A stretch of DNA of 64,000 bases, taken from Archangium violaceum Cb vi76. Lineage in GTDB: Bacteria; Myxococcota; Myxococcia; Myxococcales; Myxococcaceae. Position 1 is the stretch's first letter; each line of letters starts with the position of its first letter. The notes beneath the pieces are model-generated. The model searched no databases, was not told the DNA's origin, and was given only the letters and a program-made list of their open reading frames with translations. The stretch is taken from the NCBI RefSeq assembly GCF_000733295.1, contig NZ_JPMI01000046.1:17675-81674 (forward strand), given 5' to 3'. The position numbers and the translations under genes are program-made. Below are positions 27,201 to 34,428 of the stretch, one piece after another.

Positions 27201-27831
27201 CGAAGTCGTCCTGGCCGAGGATTTCCTCGAGCGAGTGCCCCATCAGCTCCTGCAGGTAACGGTTGGCGACGATGAAACGGCCCTCGGCGTCCTTGGCATA
27301 GATGGCGACGGGAGCATGGTCCAACAGCTCCTGGAGCTGGACCTCCTTGAGCCGCTGCGACGCATCTCGCTGGCGGGTGTACTCGTCGGCCGCATCGGCG
27401 ATGCCGTGGATGATGAAGGTGGTAAGCGCCCGGAGCTCGGCCAGGGTGACGCGTGCCCCCGTCTGCTCGATCGAATCGAGAATGCACTCGTGCAGCACGC
27501 CGTATTCCCGCGCCAGCACCGCCAGGTCGAAGCCAGTGCACAGGCGCTGGCGGCCGTGCTCCCGGGCCACGTTGCGCTCCTCTGGGACGGCGGCGGCTCC
27601 GTCCTGCCCGGTCCGATGCAGCACCGTTGCCAATTCCTGGAGGTAGTCCCCCGCGTGACTCTCCAACACGCTCCGGGTACGAGGCTCCGTGACCAGTTCC
27701 TCGCGCAGCCTCTCCACCCAGTGATGGAGGATGTCGTCCCGCCGAGCCTCCAGCACGTCAGCCAGCGATGCAGGCGGTGACCCTGGAAGAGAGGAAGGCG
27801 AAGACCCTGGCCAGCGCGTCTCGAAACTCAT
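24226..27831 (-). CDS. Multi-PAS/GAF sensor histidine kinase
   Basis: 1201 residues from ATG 27831. Order: RsbRD-like N-terminal helical domain (~20-160); five PAS domains (about 165-285, 285-425, 425-550, 550-680 and 680-800), the repeated ends reading DITERK or DISARK; a GAF domain (~800-960, VGTLLSQSLDVHTTLKSLAS); HisKA with the phospho-accepting H986 in VSHDLRTPL; and HATPase_c with N-box NLVGNALQHS (~1096-1105) and G-box SLGLGLF. No membrane helix and no receiver, so it is a cytoplasmic orphan-type kinase that must pass its phosphate to a separate response regulator, none of which is adjacent. Signal is probably redox, light or small ligand. Confidence 0.95.
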   Translation of the reverse strand: MSFETRWPGSSPSSLPGSPPASLADVLEARRDDILHHWVERLREELVTEPRTRSVLESHAGDYLQELATVLHRTGQDGAAAVPEERNVAREHGRQRLCTGFDLAVLAREYGVLHECILDSIEQTGARVTLAELRALTTFIIHGIADAADEYTRQRDASQRLKEVQLQELLDHAPVAIYAKDAEGRFIVANRYLQELMGHSLEEILGQDDFALFSKELAGMYRAHDTQVLAGQTCVFEEESFHQSLGPRMYLSTKFPLGGNGGTPTAIGGISTDITERKESEAARARLLREAEAQRERLDSILQQQLPAYILVMQGPEHLITLVNPVTRQRLGGREMLGKPMREALPEFVDQGYGELLDNVYRTGKPIADNEVPVWMYAPGGGAPEELFFNYVYAPTHGSDGQVDGVFVHAVEVTELVRERRRAEEALALLDTLLTTAPVAMSFLDRDLRYVRVNQMQADVLGLPIERILGHRLEELSPSFASQHTPHRRQVLETGQPVFGVELTGPLAAMGGEIRHWLCNHAPVRNRAGEVILVASVALDITERKRAESATEERFRLLVEGVEDYAIFMLDPKGRVTSWNPGAERIKGWKASEVLGRSLSRFYLPGDVVAGVPEQTLQLAATEGQYRAEMPLVRKDGSRFWADVLLTALRDERGNLRGFAMITRDISPRRQTEEALRATTQRLQAILETAVDGIITIDEWGRIQSINPATECIFGRSPEQLLGHDFLHLLPEPYLSGNIEPGGRKLLGSGREVMGCREDGSLFPLELSVSETRLSQGRFFTCIVRDISARKLAEEAQALFIQVGTLLSQSLDVHTTLKSLASLVVTHLADCCLVDLLGEDGKLRRLEVAARDPERQQLIRRSMPPSLQLDASALLYILEGGVPVAEPEPSPEWLDALSGNTKQHPSLLESLGLKSLILVPLMARDRKLGLISFAWSLPRSTCSTTDLEVARGVAERAAMALDNARLYQEAQEAIRVREDVVAIVSHDLRTPLNAISLSATSLLKREDADERTSKVATRIRAAADRASRMIRDLLDFNQARTRGLPVHCEPLDFHAHVLRVVREVRVAHPDRYIGFHASGEGRGQWDGDRLAQVVTNLVGNALQHSPEGSSVRVSTRSEGSSVLLEVHNENAGHSIPPEVLSHLFEPYRRGAEAGAGQGSLGLGLFITQEIVHAHDGSIHVHSTPEEGTTFTVRLPRQPVQR

Positions 27832-28000
27832 GGTGGCATTCCTCACCTGACAATGGAGACAGCGGCTCCTTCAGATTGGAGTAATGACGCATGGAAAAGG
27901 AATCCCTCCCCGCGGGAGTGGGCAGGCAGACAAGAGCATTCCCGCTCGTAGGAGCCGCCCTCTTGTGTCACACGGGGCGCGGTCGCCACTCCGCCCACGC

Positions 28001-29230
28001 ATGAGCACGAAGAACTCCGATCGTGGGGGTGCTCAGGCGCTCCCTGGTACACCGCCGCACTATCCGTTCGGGCCCGTCCGGGCCTTGGACCTCCACCCGC
28101 GGTACGCGGAGCTGTGCCGGGAGGAGCCGGTCACCCGCGTGAGGATGCCGTTCGGTGGTGAAGCGTGGCTGCTGACCGGCTACGCAGAGATCAAACAGTT
28201 CCTGGCCGACCCGAGGTTCAGCTCCCTGGAAGCCACGGAGCCGGATACCGCCCGGGTCACTCCATTGCCGCTGCGGCCGGGAAACCTGCTCACGATGGAT
28301 CCACCGGAGCACTCCAGGATCCGCCGCGTCGTGGCGAAGGCCTTCTCGATGCGGCGGGTGGATCAGCTGCGCGACCGGATCCAGGATGTGGTGGACGAGC
28401 AACTCGATCTGCTCGTTGCGCGGGGACCGCCAGCGGACCTGGTCGCCAGTCTCGCGGTCCCGATGCCGGTCGTGATGATCTCCGAGCTGTTCGGCATCCC
28501 CGAGACGGATCGGGAGCGGTTCCGCCAGTACTCCGACGTCTTCATCGCCACCACGGCCCACGACGCCGCCGAGGTCGACCGGTCCCGGACGGCGCTGGAG
28601 GAGTACTTCCAGGAGTTGCTGGAACAGCGCCGCTCATGCCCCACGGACGACCTCGTCAGCACCTTGCTGGAGGCGATGAACACCGAGCGGCTGACACTGC
28701 CCGAGGCCGCTCGAACCGGTATCGGGATCCTCATGGCCGGCCACGAGACGTCGCTCAGCATGATCTCGAACAGCTTCTTCCTGTTGCTCTCCCACCGGGA
28801 GCTCTACGCCCGGCTGGTGGCCGAGCCCTCGCTGCTGCCGACGGCGATCGAGGAACTGCTGCGGTACATCCCGCTGCGCTCGACCGGGAGCTTCCCGCGG
28901 CGAGCGACGGAGGACGTCGAGCTGGGCGGCGTACTGATACGCAAGGGGGAGACGGTCATCTTCCAGCGCGCGTCCGCGGATCGTGACGAGCGCGTCTTCA
29001 CGTGCCCCGAGAAGATCGACCTCGCCCGCCGACCCAACCCGCACCTCGGTTTCGGCCACGGGGCGCATTACTGCCTCGGGGCATCGCTGGCCAGGGTCGA
29101 GTTGAGCCTCGCGCTCGAGGGCCTGCTCCGGAGGTTTCCGGACCTGCGGCTCGCGGTCCCTGTCGACGAGGTGCCGTGGAAGCCTGGACTGATCGCCCGT
29201 TGCCCCGCCCGCCTTCCGGTGACGTGGTGA
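28001..29230 (+). CDS. Cytochrome P450, intact
   Basis: 409 residues from ATG 28001. All P450 landmarks are intact: I-helix AGHETS (T250 position for oxygen activation), ExxR (E285-R288, EELLR), meander, and the heme cysteine C358 in FGHGAHYCLGASLAR. The vocabulary (MDPPEHSRIRRVVAKAFS, VPMPVVMISELFGIP) is that of actinomycete- and myxobacterium-type CYP107/CYP105-like enzymes, which tailor secondary metabolites. It stands alone after the kinase with no ferredoxin or biosynthetic partner nearby. The spacing upstream of the start is 169 bases. Substrate unknown. It contrasts with the broken P450 at 15958. Confidence 0.95.
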   Translation: MSTKNSDRGGAQALPGTPPHYPFGPVRALDLHPRYAELCREEPVTRVRMPFGGEAWLLTGYAEIKQFLADPRFSSLEATEPDTARVTPLPLRPGNLLTMDPPEHSRIRRVVAKAFSMRRVDQLRDRIQDVVDEQLDLLVARGPPADLVASLAVPMPVVMISELFGIPETDRERFRQYSDVFIATTAHDAAEVDRSRTALEEYFQELLEQRRSCPTDDLVSTLLEAMNTERLTLPEAARTGIGILMAGHETSLSMISNSFFLLLSHRELYARLVAEPSLLPTAIEELLRYIPLRSTGSFPRRATEDVELGGVLIRKGETVIFQRASADRDERVFTCPEKIDLARRPNPHLGFGHGAHYCLGASLARVELSLALEGLLRRFPDLRLAVPVDEVPWKPGLIARCPARLPVTW

Positions 29231-29258
29231 GCGGCAGCAGCCCTGCCCCTCCGCGTGC

Positions 29259-29283
29259 TGGCAGCGGCGGGAATCGAACCCGT
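29259..29283 (-). other. tRNA-like 3' end (T-arm plus acceptor half), possible attachment-site scar
   Basis: On the minus strand the sequence reads a T-arm (cggg stem, ttcgatt loop, cccg) followed by the seven-base acceptor half cgctgcc and discriminator a. The matching 5' acceptor half, D-arm and anticodon arm are not present, so it is not a tRNA gene. The 3' ends of tRNA or tmRNA genes are the usual targets of phage-type integrases; here the piece lies right where the toxin patch begins. The + strand frame through it, GIEP, is the classic antisense-tRNA reading and casts doubt on the first residues of the frame at 29255. Confidence 0.4.
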
Positions 29284-29286
29284 GAA

Positions 29287-29338
29287 CAAGGCGATAGAAA
29301 ACCCTAAGCAGGACGCGCTGTTACCCACTATCGCCTTG
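29287..29338. repeat. 11-base perfect inverted repeat, 30-base spacer
   Basis: caaggcgatag (29287-29297) is repeated in reverse as ctatcgccttg (29328-29338). Long arms with a 30-base loop this close to the tRNA-like end suggest a recombination site or the scar of one. It overlaps the 5' portion of the truncated toxin frame. Confidence 0.6.
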
Positions 29339-30047
29339 ATTCTCCTCAGGTTCGTCATCCCTCCCCGTCCCACCCCGTGCCCCGTCGCCTCCGCAGGTGC
29401 GGCAGTGGGCGTCGGACTCTGTGTCTTGGCGGCGCCGGAGATCATCGTGGGAGCAGTAATCGTCGCGGGCGTGGTGGTGGTGGGATTCGCCATCAAAGAG
29501 GCCCTGGATGCGTATGCGCTGGATATGGGCCCCCCCGAGGTAAGGCCCATGCCTGAAACGCGGCCCGTGCCTGAAACAGCGCCCGCCCCGCAGAAACCCT
29601 CGCCGGAAAAAGGCCCAAGCCGGAGCCCAAAGGGCCGGACTTCCCTCCCGTGGGGCCAACCGACATCTCTGAACGAGAGCGCCGTCGCAGGTGCGAGCCC
29701 ATCCCGGAACCGCACGCGGGCGAGGATGACGCGCATAACAGGTGCGCCGATCAGTTTCCGCCCAACCGTTATCCCGGAATGGATGTGCTCGTGGGCGGTG
29801 TGAGCTTCGATGCACTGCAAGTCGGCGTGCGTGTGCTGTGGGAAATCAAGACCCATCGATTTGACGCATACCCTGATTTTGTTCAAGACAATGAAATCAA
29901 GAAGGAAATGATTCAAATAGAGAAGCAACGAGAAGCTGCGGCGGCATGTGGATATGGTTATGTCGTTGGGGTGAGCACCCAAGCACACAAAGACGCGCTG
30001 CTGCGAGAGGACCGAACCCTCAATATCGTCGTCACGGGGTGCAAACG

Positions 30048-30806
30048 ATGACTACGCGAAAAAGACTCGGAATCGTCGTCTACGCGCCTGCGCTTGTGGG
30101 CAACGACCGCCGCGCGCTCGATAGCGTCCATGGAATGGAAAGGGCGCTCCCCGGCTTGCGCCTGGAGTGGAGAGTTACCGAGAGGCGACGGCTTGCCGCG
30201 TTGCCGCAGCGCGACGCGTGGCTCGTAGAAGGGATTGGGGACGGGGGATTCCCTCTCGTGTGCAATGGGGACGAGAGTTACCCCGTGACGGTTTGGGGAA
30301 GGGGAAGATCGGGACTCTTCAGCCCAGGCGGTCAGGCCCAGGTTGAAGTGCACGCAAAGCTGCCACTGGATAAGCCCGTGATCGCGGCAGCGGCGGCTGT
30401 GCTTGAGGGCGTGGCGGAGGGGGCGCGTGCGTTGTGGGGGGAGGCGACGCCAGACGACGCTGCGGTGGACATCGCGTATCAGACAGCACCCACGCCGCAA
30501 GGGCCACCGTCCCCACGCCGGGGGTTGCCCGCCCTGAAGCTCTTCGAGCACATCCGCTCGCCAGAGATTCCCTATTACCTCGGGTGGCTGAACTACTGGT
30601 CGCCCGCGGCCGCAGAAGCCATCGGGTTCCCGGACCCGGCCCGCGACGCGGAGCTGCTGTCACGCTCACGGCGTACCGCGACGGGTGGGTGGGTCGTGCA
30701 GCTCACCGATGCGCCGCTCGACCTGGACAACCCCGCTCACCTGGACGCGCTCAAACGTGCCTACGAGCGCTTCCCGGAGATCGGCGGGCGCGCAGCCCCT
30801 TCTTGA
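30048..30806 (+). CDS. DUF5953 family protein, candidate immunity protein
   Basis: 252 residues from ATG 30048, which overlaps the toxin stop (ATGA) and is thus translationally coupled to it. Family landmarks: LGIVVYAPALVGNDRRALDSVHGMERALPGLRLEW, ALPQRDAWL, FPLVCNGDESYPVTV and a C-terminal YYLGWLNYWSPAAAEAIGFPD. The protein is soluble and lacks any enzymatic motif. DUF5953 genes sit directly after DUF6310 toxin genes in myxobacteria, so immunity to the nuclease is the natural hypothesis. Unlike its partner this gene looks intact, as expected if cells need protection from siblings still making the toxin. Confidence 0.85.
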   Translation: MTTRKRLGIVVYAPALVGNDRRALDSVHGMERALPGLRLEWRVTERRRLAALPQRDAWLVEGIGDGGFPLVCNGDESYPVTVWGRGRSGLFSPGGQAQVEVHAKLPLDKPVIAAAAAVLEGVAEGARALWGEATPDDAAVDIAYQTAPTPQGPPSPRRGLPALKLFEHIRSPEIPYYLGWLNYWSPAAAEAIGFPDPARDAELLSRSRRTATGGWVVQLTDAPLDLDNPAHLDALKRAYERFPEIGGRAAPS

Positions 30807-30868
30807 GCACGTCGGGCGGGCGCGGCTGCCGGAACACCTCCACCCGGCGCGTCCCTCTTGACGTATGA

Positions 30869-31183
30869 CCCACAAGCCAAAAGCTCGCGCTCGCCGGTGC
30901 CGCGCCATCCGCGAAGCGCACCGTCACCTTTAAAATCAATAGGTTCGATGTTGGGAGTGCCATTGACCATGGCCAGAGATATGATGACGTCGCGTATTGG
31001 CGGATTCGCGGGAGAGAGCAGCAGTTGATTGATTCCCTGGGAGGCGCTCGCTCCGACACTGGAGAGCCCTATCGCACCGAGAATGCCGTACGCGGCGTGG
31101 CGAAGGACAATCCGCGAGGCCGACAGTTTCACGAAGCGACCACGGCGTTGTGGGGCCTACTTCACCCATACACGGGAGATTAG
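30869..31183 (+). pseudogene. Toxin C-terminal tip without N-terminus
   Basis: The frame opens after a TGA (30866-30868) with no start codon and reads RTVTFKINRFDVGSAIDHGQ, then RYDDVAYWRIRGREQQLIDS, and ends in GRQFHEATTALWGLLHPYTGD. It is about 104 residues, the size of a polymorphic-toxin tip, and is followed after 3 bases by an Imm26 gene. The N-terminal carrier of the toxin is missing. I infer an orphan tip, which could be revived by recombination onto a carrier protein, as known for Rhs and CDI orphan modules. The enzymatic class is not recognised. Confidence 0.65.
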
Positions 31184-31186
31184 CAG

Positions 31187-31642
31187 ATGCCGCGCCTCTA
31201 CAAGCCCGGGTCGTTCTTGAGAATCCCTCTCGCAGACGGCTCCTTTGGCTACGGCCGGGTGCTGAACATGCCGCATGATGCCTATTACGATTATAGGACC
31301 GACACTCCAGATTCAGACTTGGAGCGGATTGCGTCCATGCCCATCCTCTTCAAGATGGCTGTCCGCCATATGGACGAGAGGGGGTGGGAAGTCATCGGGT
31401 GGAGGAAGCTGGAAGAGCAGTTTTCTCAACCCATCGTTCAGTTCATGCAGGACCGGGGGAACATCCGCGACTGCTTGATCTTCGACACCGCCGGCAATGA
31501 GAGACGTGCAGAACCGCAAGAGTGCATCGGGCTCGAGCGCGCCTCTGTTTGGGAAGAGGTGGGGGTGGAGGAACGCCTTCTCGACACCTTCATGGGACGG
31601 CCCAACGCCACGGCAGAGCGGCACAAAGTCCGCCTGGAGTAG
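31187..31642 (+). CDS. Imm26 family immunity protein
   Basis: 151 residues from ATG 31187, 3 bases after the toxin tip's stop. Imm26 landmarks: YKPGSFLRIPLADGSFGYGRVL at the start, PILFKMAVRHMDERGWEVIGWRKLEE in the middle, and CIGLERASVWEEVGVEERLLD followed by GRPN near the end. Imm26 proteins neutralise diverse polymorphic-toxin nucleases. Soluble, no signal peptide. With the adjacent tip it makes a toxin/immunity remnant, the second one in 2.4 kb. Confidence 0.88.
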   Translation: MPRLYKPGSFLRIPLADGSFGYGRVLNMPHDAYYDYRTDTPDSDLERIASMPILFKMAVRHMDERGWEVIGWRKLEEQFSQPIVQFMQDRGNIRDCLIFDTAGNERRAEPQECIGLERASVWEEVGVEERLLDTFMGRPNATAERHKVRLE

Positions 31643-31652
31643 GGAGGCCTCG

Positions 31653-32396
31653 TCATTGAAGAAGCGTGGAAGGCCGCAGCCGCACCTCGCCCCGGTAGGG
31701 CTCTCGCGGTGGGTAGAGCAACGTCTCGCGCAACGTGCCCTCCTCGTGCCGCAGCTCGACCAGCGGGTGGCGCACGGGCTCCAGGCTCTGGTCCGGATGC
31801 AACAGGGCCCCTCCCCCCGCCGGAATGCCAATCCCTCGAGCCCCCGGGCCGGCCTCCTTCATGGCCCGCTTCAACCCCGCCCACTCCGGCTGCTCGTGCG
31901 CTCCCACGATGAAGGGGGCCAGTCCGAGCACCGGGAACAACTCCGGCCCACCAGGCCCGGCCTCACTCCACGCCCGCTCTCCCAGCTGCATCGCCCCCGC
32001 GGAGATGCCCATGAGCACCGCGCCGTCCAGGTAGCGCTGCCGGAGCACGGGCTCCCATCCGTTCTTCCGGAAGCTCTCCCAGCCCAGCAGCGGATCTCCT
32101 CCCGCCAGCAGGATGACGTGCGCCCCCGCGAGCCACTCGCGGTCCTCGTCCGTGGGCCGCGAGGGAATCATCCGGCAGTGGGTGATGCCCGCCAGCTCCA
32201 TCGCCGCGGTGAAGAGCTCGAAGAAGGCGGGCACGTCCCCGTTGGATGCGCCCAGGTAGGCCGCCTGGATGGGCGGCACCGCGAGGCCGGCCCCCGTCAG
32301 CACGCGAAGACAGTCCAGGAACGGCTTGTCCCCCACGCGCCAGAACAACAGCGAGCTGTCCGCGAGCAGGAACAGCGGCTTGAGCGGTGACTTCAT
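31653..32396 (-). CDS. Peptidase S51 (cyanophycinase/peptidase E-like) family protein
   Basis: 247 residues from ATG 32396. Class I glutamine-amidotransferase-like fold with the S51 nucleophile elbow LMGISAGAM (Ser in G-x-S-A-G), preceded by VILLAGGDPLLGWESF and an N-terminal IQAAYLGASNGDVP. A conserved His is expected in the FIVGAHEQ region. It should hydrolyse an aspartyl or other unusual peptide bond, as in dipeptidase E or cyanophycinase. Its start overlaps the methyltransferase stop by 4 bases, so the two form an operon. Confidence 0.85.
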   Translation of the reverse strand: MKSPLKPLFLLADSSLLFWRVGDKPFLDCLRVLTGAGLAVPPIQAAYLGASNGDVPAFFELFTAAMELAGITHCRMIPSRPTDEDREWLAGAHVILLAGGDPLLGWESFRKNGWEPVLRQRYLDGAVLMGISAGAMQLGERAWSEAGPGGPELFPVLGLAPFIVGAHEQPEWAGLKRAMKEAGPGARGIGIPAGGGALLHPDQSLEPVRHPLVELRHEEGTLRETLLYPPREPYRGEVRLRPSTLLQ

Positions 32397-33187
32397 GCGG
32401 AACTCTTCGCGGGTTGCAGGACGAAGATGCTGTCGAGCCGCATCTCCCCCCGCTTGCGCGGCGTCTCCACCTGGTAGTCGAAGTCGAAGACCTCCACCAC
32501 CCGCAGTCCCGCCCGGCGGAACAGGCGCCGCGCCTGCGTCAGGTCGTACGTGCGGAAGTACCAGTGCGTCTCGATGAGCAGGTCATTCCCCGGCCCCGTG
32601 ATTCTCAGCCGGTTGCGCATCTCCGAGCGTCTCAGGCGGCGCTCCGGCAACCCCTCGTGGGTGTTGCACACCACCGTGTCCTTCCCGAGCCGCTCCACCC
32701 AACGCTCATGCTCCGGCTTGCGCCGCGGGTAATGCGTGAGGTGGAAGCCGAGCACGTACAGGCCCTCGGGTTTCAGCAGCCGCCGTGTCCCCTCCAGGTG
32801 CGCGAGCGCCGCCGCCTCGCTGTCGAGGTAGCGGAACGTGGACACCAGGTTGAACGCCAGGTCCACCTGCCCCTCCAGCTCCGGCCGGTGGAACGTCTCC
32901 ATGCGCGAGGCGTAGAGGCGCACCCGCCGGCGCTGCGCCGGAGTGAGGCGCTGGCGCGCGTGGGCCAGCATCTTCTCGGAGATGTCGTAGCCCACCACCT
33001 GGCAGCCCCGGCGCGCGGCCTCGGCCACCAGCCGGCCCGCTCCGCACGCGGGCTCCAGCAGCCGCTTGCCTCCCGTTCCGTAGCGGCGGCCCACTTCCAG
33101 CAGGAAATCCATCTCCCGCTCGGTGTCCGTGCCGAAGATGGCTTCGTAATACTCGGGATGATCGTACCAGTCGGAGAGTCGTTCCAT
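32393..33187 (-). CDS. Class I SAM-dependent methyltransferase
   Basis: 264 residues from ATG 33187; start ERLSDWYDHPEYYEAIF is characteristic of a widespread family. Motif I is LLEPACGAGRL (about residues 43-53), GYDISEKML supplies the ribose-binding acid and LEGQVDLAFNLVSTF motif II; an SLT-like end (RVVEVFDFDYQVE) follows. Small-molecule or protein substrate unknown. It is co-transcribed with the S51 peptidase downstream (4-base overlap). Confidence 0.9.
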   Translation of the reverse strand: MERLSDWYDHPEYYEAIFGTDTEREMDFLLEVGRRYGTGGKRLLEPACGAGRLVAEAARRGCQVVGYDISEKMLAHARQRLTPAQRRRVRLYASRMETFHRPELEGQVDLAFNLVSTFRYLDSEAAALAHLEGTRRLLKPEGLYVLGFHLTHYPRRKPEHERWVERLGKDTVVCNTHEGLPERRLRRSEMRNRLRITGPGNDLLIETHWYFRTYDLTQARRLFRRAGLRVVEVFDFDYQVETPRKRGEMRLDSIFVLQPAKSSA

Positions 33188-33375
33188 GGGGCGGGAATGC
33201 CGCGCTGGCGGCGCCGCGCATCCTCTGCGCCCCGGGCCGAAAAGCAAGCATGGCCGCGCGCCTTGCTGCCAACCCTAGCGTCCACTATGTGGACGGCCCA
33301 CAAGGGCCTCACGGCACATGTTCCATGAAGGCAGTGGAGTCGCGGGCCCACGGGTCCGCTCGCGTGGAGACAGCC

Positions 33376-33861
33376 ATGATGGCCCAACCCATCCGCCGCA
33401 TCCTGGTGGCCACCGACTTCTCGGAATATTCGCGGCGCGCCATGCAGTACGCCCTCTCGCTCGGTGAACGGATGGGCGCCTCCATCGATCTGCTTCACGT
33501 CTGGGAGCCGCCCCCGACCCTGGAAGCGGAGAGCCTGATGCTGGGGGCCGGAGCTCCGGGAGCTCCGCTGGAGCCGAGCGGCCTCGCCCACGCGGGCCGG
33601 CTGCTACACGCCTGGGCCGAGCGCTACCACGCCAGCGCCGTCCCCCTGCGGCTCCAGTTGGAGCGGGGGTCCGCCGCCGACACCATCCTCCGCCTCGCGA
33701 ACACCGGGTATGACCTGGTGGTGATGGGGACCCATGGGCGCACCGGACTCGCCCGGCTCTTCATGGGCAGTGTCGCGCAGAAGGTCGTGGCCCGGGCCAC
33801 CTGCCCCGTGCTGACGGTGCACGGAATGGAAGAAGAGCAGGAGGCCCTACCGGTGGGGTGA
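33376..33861 (+). CDS. Universal stress protein (UspA family)
   Basis: 161 residues from ATG 33376 after ggaga. RRILVATDFSEYSRRAMQYA opens the alpha/beta fold; the ATP-binding signature VVMGTHGRTGL, followed by LFMGSVAQKVV (G-x2-G-x9-G-S), is present, so it is an ATP-binding type. PVLTVH ends the domain. Such proteins are induced by starvation and oxidative stress. It is convergent with the CBS-domain gene 12 bases away. Confidence 0.93.
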   Translation: MMAQPIRRILVATDFSEYSRRAMQYALSLGERMGASIDLLHVWEPPPTLEAESLMLGAGAPGAPLEPSGLAHAGRLLHAWAERYHASAVPLRLQLERGSAADTILRLANTGYDLVVMGTHGRTGLARLFMGSVAQKVVARATCPVLTVHGMEEEQEALPVG

Positions 33862-33873
33862 GGCGCGCTCGTC

Positions 33874-34281
33874 TCAGTGCCGCTCGTCCTTGTCCAGCAG
33901 GCGGCCCGCGAGCCGGATGAGATCCGTCTCCGTGAGGATGCCCACCAGCCGGTCCCCGTCCTCCACCACCGGCACGCAGCCGAACTTGCGGTCGAGCAGC
34001 TTGTGGATCGCCTCGCGCACCGAGCTCCGGGGCCTCAACGTCTCCGGCGCGCGCGTCATGATGTCCCGCACCTGCAGCGGCGGCGAGCCCGGGCTCCGCT
34101 CGTGGCGCGCCAGGGCCCGGATGAGGTCCCGATGGCTCACCAGCCCGACGAGCTTCCCGTCCTTCACCACGGGCAGATGGCGGATGTCGTACTCGGCCAG
34201 CAGGTCATCCCCCCGGACGATGTCATCGTCCTCCTTCAGGGTGACCAGCTCCCGGGTCATCAGTTCATCAACGGTGAGCAT
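33874..34281 (-). CDS. Paired CBS domain protein
   Basis: 135 residues from ATG 34281. Two CBS motifs: VDELMTRELVTLKEDD, with ending HLPVVKDGKLVGLVSHRDLIRAL, and VRDIMTRAPETLRPRSSVREA, with CVPVVEDGDRLVGILTETDLIRL. A Bateman pair of this size binds adenosine nucleotides or SAM and acts as a small stand-alone regulator. Neighbouring the UspA gene, it fits an energy- or stress-sensing role. Partner unknown. Confidence 0.92.
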   Translation of the reverse strand: MLTVDELMTRELVTLKEDDDIVRGDDLLAEYDIRHLPVVKDGKLVGLVSHRDLIRALARHERSPGSPPLQVRDIMTRAPETLRPRSSVREAIHKLLDRKFGCVPVVEDGDRLVGILTETDLIRLAGRLLDKDERH

Positions 34282-34428
34282 GGGGGTCCTCGCGGTCGCT
34301 CCGGGTCCACGACTCAGGGTGGGACTTCGGAAGGCCCCGTGCAGCCAGCGCATCCGCGGCCGGGCCAGGAGTGCGTCCGCTGGCTGCCCACCTGGCGGCC
34401 AGCCCACTCGCCCCACGCCCGGAGGGGC

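Larger units (their letters stand above)
29255..30051 (+). pseudogene. DUF6310-type nuclease toxin, 5'-truncated and frameshifted
   Basis: The first frame (29255-29803) gives a hydrophobic segment VGLCVLAAPEIIVGAVIVAG, as in the middle of DUF6310 lipoproteins; the usual signal peptide and Cys-rich N-terminal ~100 residues are absent. The second frame, overlapping from about 29611, carries HAGEDDAHNRCADQFPPNRYPG, then the nuclease-like core VRVLWEIKTHRFD ... GYGYVVGVSTQAHKDALL. E-x-K in WEIK is the catalytic pattern of restriction-endonuclease-fold toxins. A one-base loss in the A5 run at 29607-29611 would explain the change of frame. The stop overlaps the DUF5953 start (ATGA). The frame could in principle be rescued by -1 slippage. 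Family names are from memory. Confidence 0.75.

Noticed and set aside
29255..29310. A functional tRNA gene on the minus strand
   Set aside because: Only the T-arm and 3' acceptor half are present; no matching 5' half, D-arm or anticodon arm.
30761..31132. A 123-codon minus-strand frame across the toxin tip
   Set aside because: The + strand frame has protein-like content (RYDDVAYWRIRG) and leads into Imm26; the minus frame has no recognisable motif and overlaps it completely.
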